A stretch of DNA of 64,000 nt. It comes from Talpa occidentalis. Its lineage: Eukaryota > Chordata > Mammalia > Eulipotyphla > Talpidae. The position numbers and the translations under genes are program-made. The notes beneath the pieces were generated by a model, which was not told the origin of the DNA, made no database searches, and saw nothing but the letters and a program-made list of their open reading frames with translations. The first letter of the stretch is position 1. Every line of letters starts with the position of its first letter. The stretch is from the NCBI RefSeq assembly GCF_014898055.3, contig NW_023601433.1:67962767-68026766 (forward strand), read 5' to 3'. Positions 23,913 to 34,280 of the stretch are shown here, piece after piece.

Positions 23913-24618
23913 TGTTTTTATATATTATGTGTGTCTGTTTCCTATTCTCTATAATTTAAGGAATGTTCTTTTCATAATTATTTTTGGACAAAATGGTTAA
24001 GATAATGATTTCCTTCAAATATTATTTATCTGCTATTTGTTCAATTTTCTACCTCTTTTTTGAAAGTGTTTTTATATGTACAGTGAAATTACCTTTTTAT
24101 TGTGTATAAAATTAAATTTTTTTAAGTACTATAAGATGAAAAGGAATTAAAAAATTGACATTATTGGCACAAGATTCATGTTAATGTTTACTCATGTAAA
24201 TAGCACAAAATACTGCCTAATTAGTGTGGTTGGTAAATTTTGGTGTTTAATTTTCTCTGTTATTGTAAACCATGCATAAAATACTTGCCTATTGAGAGGT
24301 GCAGAATTGTCAGAGCCTAAACAGCTGACATCTGCTTACTCTCTTAAAAAAAAAAAAAAAAGAATAACAAGCCATTTCAGCCTAATCTACCTCAAATGTG
24401 CTTATGTAAATGGAGGTCCATCTATTGACCTGCATGCTTTTCAGCTCAGGATTGGTCCACATGGTTTATGAAACCAGGAAGGCTGATTTGAAATGCAGAT
24501 GTCGAGACAGTGAAGTACACCCTCCCCTTTTTTCTTTGCTGTATCTGTCAGGGTGAAAAATGGCTTGCACAAGGGTCAGTCACCCATACTCACTTAATTA
24601 CTTTCCTTGGACCCACAG
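23913..24618. other. SPAG6 intron before exon 5
   Basis: It contains an A17 run at 24346 and no recognisable exon 4. Confidence 0.35.
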
Positions 24619-24824
24619 AACTGTCACAAGCTGTGGTGGATGCGGGAGCTGTTCCTCTTTTAGTACTTTGTATCCAGGAGCCAGAAATTGCTTTGAAAAG
24701 GATTGCTGCTTCCACCCTCAGTGATATTTCAAAGCATTCTCCGGAGTTAGCACAGACAGTAGTGGATGCCGGAGCTGTTGCTCACTTAGCCCAGATGATC
24801 CTGAATCCTGATGCTAAGTTGAAG
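24619..24824 (+). pseudogene. SPAG6: SPAG6 exon 5 (open)
   Basis: The acceptor is 'ggacccacAG' and the donor is GTATTT at 24825. The exon completes a Glu codon and reads ELSQAVVDAGAVPLLVLCIQ through to LAQMILNPDAKLK, nearly two armadillo repeats, with no lesion. The 206-bp length equals the family exon. It ends in phase 0, so joining to exon 7 would keep the frame even without exon 6. Confidence 0.93.
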
Positions 24825-25528
24825 GTATTTAAAAATAAAGTTAAACAAACCAACAAACCAGCTTCGTATAGTCTAAGAAAATGGAAATGTGCAAGGATTA
24901 ATATTCTACATTTAAGAATCATTCCTAAATTATCATTGAAAACAGATAGGAATTATTATGTTTGGTCTTTGAATGTATAAAAAGCATGCGATAAGGATTG
25001 GAGAATAATAATACAAATGGGAAACTATGTACCATGTTAAAAACTGGAGTAGTACCAGGATTAACATGAATCATTAAAGTAAGTAATTTTGGGGGTGGGG
25101 AGAGAAAACAATGGACTATGTTGGAGGAATGTGGGTATTAGGGTGGTGGGAGTGCTATGGTAACTACACCTGAGGGGGGAAATCCTATAGTGTCAATACA
25201 CTAGCAAGTATGTAAAGCAGTGATACTTCAATAACAATAACTTTTTTAGTGTCTAGGTGAGGAACTTTGACACCCATTATAACAGGAAAAAAGTCTTGTC
25301 ATCCCTACATGAAAAATTAAAGCAGAGTAAAGTTCCTCCCGGTGAGTAGCATATTTTTGCCTCCAAAATAGCAGGATTGTAGTTACCATATTAATTTCAC
25401 TAAATATTTCAAACTTTACAAGATGTTTCTATCTCCTAATTAAAAATCTTTGGCAACATTAAAGAAAAAGTTAAAGATGATCTTACACATTAAGGTCGCA
25501 ATTATCTAGGTTCCTTCTTTCCTCTTAG
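24825..25528. other. Interval where SPAG6 exon 6 is expected but absent
   Basis: All 704 bases were read in the three forward frames and nothing matches the expected exon-6 peptide (HQILSALSQVSKHS and what follows). The interval instead contains an L1 3' fragment at 25080-25250. Exon 6 seems to have been lost by deletion. Confidence 0.6.
25080..25250 (+). mobile_element. L1 3'-UTR fragment
   Basis: It has the same word order as the fragment at 863-1020: 'caatggactatgttgg', 'ggtattagggtggtgggag', 'aactacacctgaggggggaaatcc', 'gtgatacttcaataacaataa'. It sits where SPAG6 exon 6 should be. Confidence 0.55.
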
Positions 25529-25681
25529 CTATCGCAGTTGATTGTCAATGCAGGAGGAGTTGCTGCCATGATTGATTGTATTGGATCCTGCAAAGGGAAT
25601 ATCAGGCTGCCTGGCATCATGATGCTTGGTTATGTTGCGGCTCATTCTGAGAACTTGGCAATGGCAGTGATCACTTCCAAG
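25529..25681 (+). pseudogene. SPAG6: SPAG6 exon 7 (open)
   Basis: The acceptor is 'tttcctcttAG' and the exon has 51 whole codons, LSQLIVNAGGVAAMIDCIG through to MAVITSK. It contains the conserved GSCKGN and MMLGYVAAHSENLAMAV armadillo-helix sequences. The donor is GTCTTT at 25682, weaker than the usual GTAAGT. No stop or indel is seen. Confidence 0.92.
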
Positions 25682-26410
25682 GTCTTTTCTTGCTTCATTT
25701 TCTTCTCATTATTGCACTGAAATATTTCAAAATAGAACCACAGATTAATACTCTCACAGAGTATAACATACCTGAGCAGAATGAAAGAATTATCTGTGAT
25801 TTTTTTTTTCAGTGCTTGTAGGTTGTGAAAGCTATGCTTGAAATAAAGTTTATTTTGTGGAAGTTTAGAGTTCTCTCAGTGTTTGATATCATCAAAATAT
25901 CTACTTCTTAGAGTATGACTTATCTGGGAGGCCCAGTATGATGCTTGTTTTTTGCCCTATTTTAATTTACAACTTATATTAACTCACCATAGAGCAGAGC
26001 CAGGCACATTGTCAGTGCTCAAAAAATATTTGTGGAATGGATAAATATTGATTTCCTGAAGAATGCTTCATAGGCTGTGTGCTTACAGTGTCTCTCGCAA
26101 CCCTCTGAAGCGTTGGTCTCTCGTCAACATAGAAACATGCTGTTGCATGTTAAACCCTGTGGACTTCTTTTTTGACCCTTGCTAGTACTTGGAATAAAAG
26201 AGGAGTCTCAGATCTTTATTTTCTACCAATTTTTGATACTTCTTTGCTTCACTTCCTTTTTGTTGTGCTCTTTTCCATTTGTTCTTCTACTCCCAAAGTC
26301 CATGTGGTGACAGAGAAGTGGTGCTGCTTTCTGAAGGGTCACTCTAGGGATAGTAGCACGATCTTTGATTCTAGGTTCCTTTGTGGATAGTCAGAAAGCT
26401 CTCACAAAGG
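25682..26410. other. SPAG6 3' intron, L2/MIR trace only
   Basis: A short L2-like 3' end is seen at about 25990-26050 ('gccaggcacattgtcagtgctcaaaaaatatttgtggaatgg'). The SPAG6 exon expected next (GVPQLSVCLSEEPED...) was not found. Confidence 0.45.
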
Positions 26411-26426
26411 AAGAATGATGAAAGAG

Positions 26427-26697
26427 GGCCTCCCCGGTGGCGCAGCCGTTGAACGCTGGGTTGCGAAGCTGCCCGCAGCCTCTGCAGCGCCGGTTCAATC
26501 CCCAGCCGCTGGGTGAGGGTCCCACGTGGCGCACAGACCTCTCCTGCCGCCCGCTGCTCCCCTCAGCAGTGTATTTCGTCATTCTGCCTGTTCTGCTCTC
26601 TGCTCTGGCTCTGGTGAATTCTCTCATCCTCCTGCACTTCTGACTCTACTCAGTGCTCATATAAATAAATAAATAAATCTTTAAAAAAAAAAAAAAA
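26427..26697 (+). mobile_element. SINE, full length, sense strand
   Basis: This is the cleanest sense copy: 'ggcctccccggtggcgcagccgttgaacgctgg' with the A box, 'cggttcaatcccc' B box, 'gcccgctgctcccctcagcagtg', then TAAATAAATAAATAAATCTTT and an A-tail. The perfect TSD aagaatgatgaaaga lies at 26411-26425 and 26696-26710. Confidence 0.96.
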
Positions 26698-27013
26698 GAA
26701 TGATGAAAGAAGCAGCAGTTGTTCTTGCTTTCTATATTTCTTCCCCAAACCAACCAGGTGGCTCCCCTGCTTTGTCCAAAGTTGCTGCTGGCCTCTTCCA
26801 TCTTGTTGGTCTTTCTGTTAGTTGAAGGTCAAGGGGCAGCAAGCAGCTTGAGGCAAACCACACATTGCTGCATGGTTCTTTCCTTTTCCTACAAGTACTG
26901 TAAGGACTAATAGCAACACCTTATATTTAATTCTGTATAATTCTCAAAGCACAATCATGTTCCTTGTCTCGTTTGCTAAGTGTAACAACTTAGGGACCAC
27001 TAAGTCTGAGTTT

Positions 27014-27227
27014 TTTTCCCCATTTTTTAAATTTTGTTTTTTGTATTTTTTACATCATTTTTCATTTTTGCACAATGTATGCCTTTTCAAAAAAGATAAA
27101 CTCATACAATTTGCAGCAACATGGATGGAGCTGAAAGAGATCATGCTTACCGAAATAAGCCAGAAAGAAAAAGAAAAATACCGGATGGTCTCACTCATAG
27201 CAGGAATTTAGAAAACCTAAATAAGGG
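27014..27227. mobile_element. Twin-primed (inverted) short L1 insertion
   Basis: The left part (27014-27088) is L1 3' UTR in minus orientation ('ttttacatcatttttcatttttgcacaatgtatgcc'). The right part (about 27089-27227) is the end of ORF2 in plus orientation ([20 protein letters not shown]...). The whole is bounded by a perfect 15-bp TSD, actaagtctgagttt (26999-27013 and 27228-27242). This head-to-tail flip with one TSD is the product expected of twin priming. Confidence 0.9.
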
Positions 27228-27242
27228 ACTAAGTCTGAGTTT

Positions 27243-28300
27243 TAACAATGGAGTGGAGACAACATCTTCTTTTTCTCCTGCTTCTTCAATCTTGGTACAT
27301 CCTAGAAGTGTGGACTTTCTGAGAACTTGCTTCCAAGATAGGTCTGACCTTTGTAGTAGCAGACATTGTGGAAAGGTGGCTAATGAAGAAATAGTGCAGG
27401 ACACTTCAGGAAATTGTTACTAACAACAAATCTAAATGTGGAAAAAATTACAACATGATCATTTTTAACCTTTGCTATGGTAGCATGCAATGTAATACTG
27501 GCATTTGTGGCACTAAATTTAAGAAGATAATTATTATAGTCTAAATTAGTTAGAAAATTATACTTATACAGAATCTGGATTTATAATTTGATTTGGTTAT
27601 TTGGTAGGTACTGCTCTTCCTAATGTTTCATATGAGGACAGTGAAACTCTAAGATGGAGGTGGCTACACAGTGAGTTCTAGAGCCAGGATCACATTCAGG
27701 CAGCCTGGCCCTAGAGCGAGTAAGCTCTTTATTTAATTCCTAAAAACAAAACAAAACACAGACACTAGCATTGGTAGGCATGGAGTTAGATGCCATTTGA
27801 CCTGAGCTTCTGGTTGTAATAAATATCAGTTGAGATATTAGTCTGCATTGCAAGGATGGACACTACCTCTGCCTTAGTTCTGCTGCCATATTACTTAGGC
27901 TTAGGGTTCCATGATCCCAATTAGCTTGGTGTCCTGCTCCTTTTTGCATATGTCCTGGAATTTTCATTTTTAAAATGAACACTTAATACAATTTTATTTA
28001 AAATAATTTTTAAATGGAAGTTTACAGTTTTTCAATAAACCATTCATGGTCAAATTAAATAATTTATTTTTAGTGCTTTCACTTCTCATAGGTATAGCCT
28101 CATTGGAGCTGTTTTTATGGTTATGTGCCCAGTGCTCTGCAGAGTATCTGGTATGTGATGAAATCATTTTCAAATTTTTCCACTCTTGAGTGCATTCCTT
28201 TGTAATGCTTGGGTAGAGAGCAAGGTTAACAACGTGTTAAGGTCTTTCCCCTTTTTTAATAACCTTGTGATTCTCTGACTTTCTGGTTTTTAACAACTTT
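27243..28300. other. SPAG6 3' intron; MIR trace at 27600-27735
   Basis: 'tcatatgaggacagtgaaactc' and 'cacagtgagttctagagccaggatcacattcaggcagcctgg' are MIR-type sequence. No SPAG6 exon was found. Confidence 0.5.
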
Positions 28301-28315
28301 TTCCTACTTGCTTTT

Positions 28316-28606
28316 ATTTTTTTTAAAGATTTATTTATTTATGCATACAAGAACTGGGTTACAGGCCAGAAGTGTGTGTGGGAGGGGTTGGGGGGGCAGG
28401 TGAGAGGATTCACCAGAGACAGAGTGGAGAACAGAACAGGCAGACTGACTGAAATACACTGCTGAGGGGAGTAGCGGGAGAGACAAGAGAGGTCTGCTGT
28501 ACCATGTGGGTTGCTCTCTGGCCAGCCAGGGATCGAACTTGTACTCCAGAGGCTGCAATTAGCTTCATAGGTTGCATCTTAACCCCTTGCGCCACTAGGG
28601 AGGCCC
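28316..28606 (-). mobile_element. SINE, subfamily B
   Basis: It runs from 'aaagatttatttatttatgcatacaagaactgggttacaggcc' to 'gcgccactagggaggcc', with an extra G-rich stretch at 28378-28398. The TSD is c(c/t)acttgctttta on both sides. Confidence 0.92.
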
Positions 28607-30215
28607 CTTCCCACTTGCTTTTAAATAACTTATTTTTCTTTAAGATTTGAAAAGTGAATAGTTGCGTAAATTGTAATTTTGGCTTGCAACTAAGTCCCTT
28701 AGGTAGCAATATATGATTTTTATATACCAAATTTATATAATTGATTTTTAATGAACTATTATTTTGTTTTGTTATAGAAACATCATTGGTAAAATACGTT
28801 TGAAAACTTCACTTTTTGAAGTAACATAATATTTGTTTTAAACAAAGATAAGGTTTTATTAGAACATTTTACTTTAATAATAGATTTTATGGCTCCATCT
28901 ACATATATTTGATACACTATTTACTTTTAGTAAGTGTACTGGGTTAAAATGATCAAATGGGATCTTTATCCGTCATCCTGTCAGCAATCTTTCCTAGGAT
29001 TAAGTCCTTCTAAATATTTCTTTATTGTAGGGACTTGATGGTTCTATCTTTTTTCTTCCCTAAGGTTTCGTGGATTCTATCAATTGTTGTTTTATAGGCT
29101 TTAGAATTAAAGTCCAAGTCTTTTTGATTTGACAGTTTTCTCAGAAGGGGAAGCTGTATCCAAGAGCTTCAGGATCTAATGGTATTTTTCAGTTGTTACT
29201 TTGTGCCAGCTTTCAAATTACAAGGCCTAGTAGAAGTTCATTTTTGTCCCAAAGGCAAGCTAGCTTCTGTAATACAATCTAATTGGTTCTGATCCAGTAG
29301 AGCAAGTAAGCAGCCTTTGGAATTTCTTGCATGTGCATTTGGGAATATTTGCCTTTGGCAGAATTTTGTTTTCTTAATCCTTAGATAAGGTATCTGAAGG
29401 TATCAGAGCACTAGAAAGAGATGGGAAAGCAAGACAGAAGGTTAAAAAAGGCACTGGAGAAATGAATGAAAGATGAAGGAATGGTTTAGTGCCTTGAATG
29501 ACATTTATAGTGACAGACATATAAACTGAGCATTAAAATATTGCATTATAGTGCACCAATAGTGTTTTAACAGAGTGCTGTAAGAGAAGAAAAGTACCTT
29601 ACTCATCCTGGGATAAGAGGCTAGGGGTGTTCCAGAGGAAGTTTTATTACAGGAAGTGACACCTGAGCTGAGTCTTAAAAGATGAGCAAGAGTTAGCCAA
29701 GCAAATGGGGAGAGGTGTGTGAAGGGTGGAAGGTCATTCTAGGAAGAGGAAACAGCATGGACAAAGGTAAGAAATATCCCAGCACAGACCCTTTAACATC
29801 ATTGAAGCAAAACTTAGAATAGAAATTGATGGGAGAGGCATTTAGAAGCTGGATTTACAGAAGGTTCTGTGTGCCTTGATAAGGAGCTTGCCTTTAATTT
29901 TTAAGGCAGTAGAGACACCTTGAATGGGCATAAGTAAAGGGGAGGATTCAGCGTTACATTTTACATACGTATCTGAGGGACTGCCTTTGTTCATGTTCAT
30001 TGCCTTTATTTTATCTCCATAACATAAAAAGCTAATCATTTTTTAAAAAGACTGCATTTCATTTTCAATCATCGGCAAAGTTAGAACTCATTATGTTACA
30101 GTTATACTGGACATAAATTCTCTTTTTACATTTCTCAGATATATTATTACTTTTCAATATCAATAATCTGACTTGGAAAAGAAAAGCTGACATTTTAATG
30201 TGTTTCTCCTTTCAG
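28607..30215. other. SPAG6 3' intron; old repeat trace at 29600-29950
   Basis: 'ggaagtgacacctgagctgagtcttaaaagatgagcaagagttagcc' and 'tcattctaggaagaggaaacagcatggacaaagg' are typical of an ancient mammalian interspersed repeat whose family I cannot fix. No SPAG6 exon was found. Confidence 0.4.
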
Positions 30216-30363
30216 GGTGCTGCCACATGACAGCAAAGCTTGAAGACTCTTTGTAATAAGTGGTGGACTTAAAAAGATTCAAGAGATAAAAGCAGAACCT
30301 GGGTCTCTCCTTCAGGAATACATCAATAGTATTAACAAGTGTTACCCAGAGGAAATAGTAAGG
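30216..30363 (+). pseudogene. SPAG6: SPAG6 penultimate exon with premature TGA
   Basis: The acceptor is 'tcctttcAG'. The exon reads VLPHDSKA, then TGA (30241-30243) where the family has Arg (CGA), then RLFVISGGLKKIQEIKAEPG through to NKCYPEEIVR. The stop is a C-to-T change of a CpG type. After the expected exon end the sequence is GGGGGAAAA, not a GT donor. The exon therefore looks dead twice over. It still aligns along its whole length, so the decay may not be very old. Confidence 0.9.
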
Positions 30364-30870
30364 GGGGAAAAACAGATCTTGAGAAGTTCAAAATGATAAT
30401 GTATCTTTTCTGTTTTCAAATCTAGTTTTACATTATATGCACTGTGTCAAAATGTGGACTTTTTAATACTACATGAGAACAATGTATACCTTTACTTCTC
30501 TCTTGATTTATTTTTCCCCTCTAATGAAATAATGTTCTGACTGACACACATTCTTTTCCAAATCAGACTAGTATGTCATTTGAAACATTTCTATACTAAT
30601 TTAGCATATGCTTTACTAAAGAGTACCCAAAATACAAAGCTCAAATTTTATACACAATATCTATATAAATCTGACTTAGAAAGGGCCTATTGATTCTGAT
30701 TTTCATAGTTTCTTGCATATTATTTTTCTGCCTAAAGCTCACATTTACAGTAATGGAAGTATTACATATAGAAAAAAAATCAAGTAGCAGAAAAGTTACT
30801 ATCTAATGTGTGGAAAAAAATTAAATAATGTTGCTTACAATATGCGGGTGCCTGTAGCAGAAATTTATGT
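30364..30870. other. 3' flank of SPAG6, last coding exon not found
   Basis: I looked for the short C-terminal exon of the family (YYSPGYSDTLLQRV...) from here onward and did not see it. The stretch is AT-rich with no named element. Confidence 0.4.
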
Positions 30871-30884
30871 TCAAGATTATTTTT

Positions 30885-31196
30885 TTTTTTTTTTAATAGA
30901 GGCATGTTTTTATTTATTTATTTATTTGTTTGTTTGTTTGTTTGTTTATACATGCACTGGGTACAGTCAGAAGCGCGGGAGGGCGAGAGAATTCACCAGA
31001 GGCAGAGCGGGGAGCAGAGCAGGCAGAAGGACCGAAGTACACTGCTGAGGGGAGCAGCGGGCGGCAGGAGAGGTCTGCGCGCCATGTGGGACCCTCCTCT
31101 GGTGGCCGGGGAGCAGCCGGGGATCGAACCTGCGTCGCAGAGGGCGCGGGCAGCTTCGCAACCAAGCGCTCAACCGCTGCGCCACCGGGGAGGCCC
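30885..31196 (-). mobile_element. SINE, subfamily A, near full length
   Basis: It runs from 'aatagaggcatgttttt' plus (TTTA)n(TTTG)n, 'acatgcactgggtacagtcagaagcgcggg' to 'gcgccaccggggaggccc'. The B box is visible as GGATCGAACC. The perfect TSD tcaagattattttt lies at 30871 and 31197. It is among the least mutated copies in the window. Confidence 0.96.
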
Positions 31197-31479
31197 TCAA
31201 GATTATTTTTAAATTAGGTTGATGTGCACAGCTTTAAATATCAGTTTCAGTAAGCCTAAAGGAGAATTATATCACTAAACCCCCACCAAAAAAATGCAAA
31301 ATTACGAAGGAGAGATAATTTAAGCAACTGAGGCTTAGAATATGCCCACAAAACATGCAGAAAAAGCCATACTTTTCTAATTCTACACTCATTTATTTTC
31401 TCTAATTAATAATTATTTTATTCATTAATTCTTCCTATTTTATCAGTGGTTTTCAATGTACATGGTAATATTCTATTTT

Positions 31480-31750
31480 TAATTTTTTTTAAGATTTATT
31501 TATTTATGCATACAAAAACTGGGGTGTAGACCAGAGATGCAGGGGGTGAGAGGATTCGACAGAGAGAGTAGGGAGCAGAACAGGCAGACCTACTGAAATA
31601 CACTGCTGAGGGGAACAGCAAGCAAGACAGGAGAGGTCTACTCTGCCATGTGGGTTGCTCCCTGGCTGGCTAGGGATGGAACTCCTGCTGCAGTGGGTGG
31701 TGATAGCTTGAGAGCACTGTGCCTTTAATCTCTGTGCCACCAGGGAGGCC
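31480..31750 (-). mobile_element. SINE, subfamily B
   Basis: It runs from 'aagatttatttatttatgcatacaaaaactggggtgtagacc' to 'gtgccaccagggaggcc'. The tRNA-like head is more mutated than in other copies. The TSD is tggtaatat. Confidence 0.9.
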
Positions 31751-31807
31751 TGGTAATATAAATTTTAAAGGCACAAAGTATTTTTAAGATTAAAAATGTG
31801 TTTTCTA

Positions 31808-32513
31808 CCTCATACCTATGAGAATTGCCCATTATTTAAAAACAAAAAACAAATGGTGGTAAGAATGTGGTGAAAAGGGATCCTTCTTTCACTGCTAATG
31901 CAAACTGGTCCAGTCCCTATGGAAAGCTGTATGGAGGTTCCTCAAAACACTAAAAATAGACTTACCATATGACGTTGCAATTCCACTCCTAGGAATCTAC
32001 CCAAAGGACACAAAAACACTAATTTGAAAGGAAACCTGCATGCCTATGTTTATTGCAGCACAGTTCATAACAGCTAAGATATATAAATAACCTAAATGCC
32101 CCCAAACAGATGAATGGATCAAGAATATATGGTACTTATGCACAATGAAATACTACTCAGTGATCAGAAAAGATGAACTCATGCCATTGACAGCAACATG
32201 GATAGAGCTGGAAGGGATTATGCTAAGAGAAATAAATCAGAAAAAAAGATAAATATTGAATGGTTTCACTTATAGGTGGAATATAGAGAAATGAAATAAT
32301 GTGTCAGGAAAAAAAGACAAAACTGACAAACTAACCATAGATCTGAGGCATAAAACAAAGGAGGGGTCAAACCAGGGGAGGGAAGAGCATAAGGGACTGT
32401 GGTGATGGGTCACAGGTGCTATAGTGGTGGGAGAACTCCAGGGATTACACTGGAGAAAGAAATGAAATACTATCCAAAAATTAACAAAGGTGTAAGAAAA
32501 TAAAAAAATTAAT
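31808..32513 (+). mobile_element. L1, 5'-truncated, 3' end
   Basis: The end of ORF2 ('gcaaactggtccagtccctatgg', 'ttccactcctaggaatctacccaaagg', 'ggatagagctggaagggattatg') is followed by the 3' UTR and an A-rich tail. The perfect TSD aaaatgtgttttcta lies at 31793-31807 and 32514-32528. The ORF is broken. Confidence 0.92.
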
Positions 32514-32528
32514 AAAATGTGTTTTCTA

Positions 32529-33185
32529 GTCATATATATTCCACCAATAAATTCTTTCCAGAGGTTACAGATTTATGCACTTTTGAGAGGTATATGAAAC
32601 TACTTGACCAAGGGAGTTCCAGTAAATTAGCTTTGACAATATTAATATATAAAATATATCAAAGGAGCAACATATCATAATATCTATGTATTATATATAA
32701 AATATGATAATAGAAAAATAGTTTATATATTAAAATATATACAAAAATGAAAGAAAATTGGAAATATTATATCAAGAAAATAAATTTTTATATGGAACAT
32801 AAAAGTCCCTTCAGGAAGAATGCTATTTTATGTTAGTCTAAAATAACTTTCAATGCAATTTTCTAATATTAAAAAAATTATTAAAAAAGCAGATTAAAGC
32901 ACCCCTTATTGGAATAATCTGTTAAAATTAGCAATAGTTAAGCATGTTCTTGAATATAAGACTTTCTACTCTTCTCTAGAACACCAGGGTATATGCCAAC
33001 TCTGTCAGGTTTAGAATTTAACTTCGTGCTTTGTCAAAATATCTTTGTAAATGTTACAATTTCTCACATTTGTGAAATGTGATGTTCTTTAAATAAAATT
33101 ACTAAAAATCATGAAGACTTTGGTTAGATGACTTTTTCAAATTGCTATTTTCGAAGCATTGGTTTCTATAAATGGTGTTCTAAAA
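32529..33185. other. AT-rich DNA, no gene seen
   Basis: Very AT-rich with TATA-like runs at 32640-32760. Nothing is recognised. Confidence 0.4.
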
Positions 33186-33545
33186 CATCTTTAAATTTTT
33201 TTTAATTTGAATTTGGGGGTTACATGTTTGTTCTACCATATCTATACATGTCCCACTCGCCATTCACCAAATCACCTGCACCAAACGGCTGCCTGCCCAG
33301 TACCTCTTCTCTTCCCACCCGCCCCACATTGTCTCCCTCACCCATTTCCTCATCCCTCTCTTCTGTTCTCTCTGGTAAATATTAAATTTTCTCCCTAAGT
33401 CCAATATTTATTCCTGTTGTATTTTGCCTGTGTATATCTTTTGGTTATTTATATTCCACAGATAAGTGAAACCATGCAACATCTATCTTTCACTTTCTGA
33501 CTTATTTCACTAACATAATTACCTCAAGGTTCCATCTATTATGGA
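33186..33545 (-). mobile_element. Old L1 3' end
   Basis: 'tttgggggttacatgtttgttctacc', 'cccgccccacattgtctccctcaccc' and '...gtgaaaccatgcaacatctatctttcactttctgacttatttcac' are L1 3' UTR and ORF2-end sequence in reverse. It is ancient and truncated. Confidence 0.7.
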
Positions 33546-34280
33546 ACAGAAGCACATATGGAGGAGTAATGTAACCCCAAATTAAAATAAAAAACAAAAT
33601 AAGAAATAAACAATTGAAATTACCTCAAGTTTAAAAGCCTGTACATCTTTGTGTAACTAGAAAAAGGCACACAGTCCTGAAGTCACTTTACTTCCATCTA
33701 GCAGAAATTGTTGTAATATTATGATTTGGGTAGAGCAAGACACTTTACTGCCACCTGCTGGAAAATTCCTTTGATGAATATGCAAATCATGATGTCTACC
33801 CGTGGACCACTCCCCTTTCATGTGCTGGTACTGTTGTTCAATAAACAACCTGCACCACCATGCACATAGTGTTCAATAGATCATATTTAGTATGCACCTT
33901 TTTGTTTTTGTAAGTGGGGTTTTATTATGTTCCATAATAAAACCTTCACTTTAAGTTAGCAGAGATGCAAATTAAACCATTAAGCTTGCATTAATATTGA
34001 ATATAAGACCAAATTAGTGTACATATTCTATATATGAAAAAGCAAAGTACAACTTGGAATGGCCCATATAGCCTTTTAATCATGATTTTTAAGATTGGAT
34101 CGAGAATATCTGATCAGTATTGCAAGATGGCAGATCTCTAGAAAGGAACTATGCTGGTACTCCATTCTCCTCTCTTCATCTCAAACTTAGGCTGGGATAT
34201 GACCGTTGATCCTCTCTTTTTGTCAAATAGTCCTTAATTGAGAGGCCTTTATGGTACTTTTCTACACACAAAAAAGAAAA
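33546..34280. other. Non-genic span
   Basis: Nothing is recognised apart from low-complexity AAAT runs near 33580. Confidence 0.35.

Larger units (their letters stand above)
7265..30363 (+). pseudogene. SPAG6: SPAG6 (sperm-associated antigen 6), decayed copy
   Basis: SPAG6 (PF16 orthologue) is a roughly 509-residue protein of stacked armadillo repeats in the central apparatus of 9+2 axonemes, needed for sperm and ciliary motility. Six coding exons are recognisable in order on one strand: 7265-7289, 7381-7476, 13973-14138, 24619-24824, 25529-25681 and 30216-30363. Their phases agree with the family. Against function: exon 3 has a 1-bp deletion, the penultimate exon has an in-frame TGA at 30241-30243, and that exon is not followed by a GT donor. 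I found no match to exon 4 (between 14139 and 24618), exon 6 (in the 704-bp gap 24825-25528), the exon(s) between 25682 and 30215, or the last coding exon. This is best explained as gene decay, with assembly error as the alternative. A paralogue elsewhere, as mouse has, could supply the function. Confidence 0.85.

Noticed and set aside
24510..24980. A single 156-codon gene
   Set aside because: Only 24619-24824 matches SPAG6 exon 5, with acceptor and donor; the rest is intron read-through.
26427..26510. tRNA-like A and B boxes suggesting a tRNA gene
   Set aside because: They belong to the SINE head; no anticodon arm pairing or 3' tRNA end, and the same unit repeats 15 times.
30904..31217. Recurring 60-140-codon frames over SINE copies (also at 12069, 18497, 19689, 26391, 49950, 61531, 63671)
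   Set aside because: They are translations of the SINE consensus; similar peptides recur at every copy.
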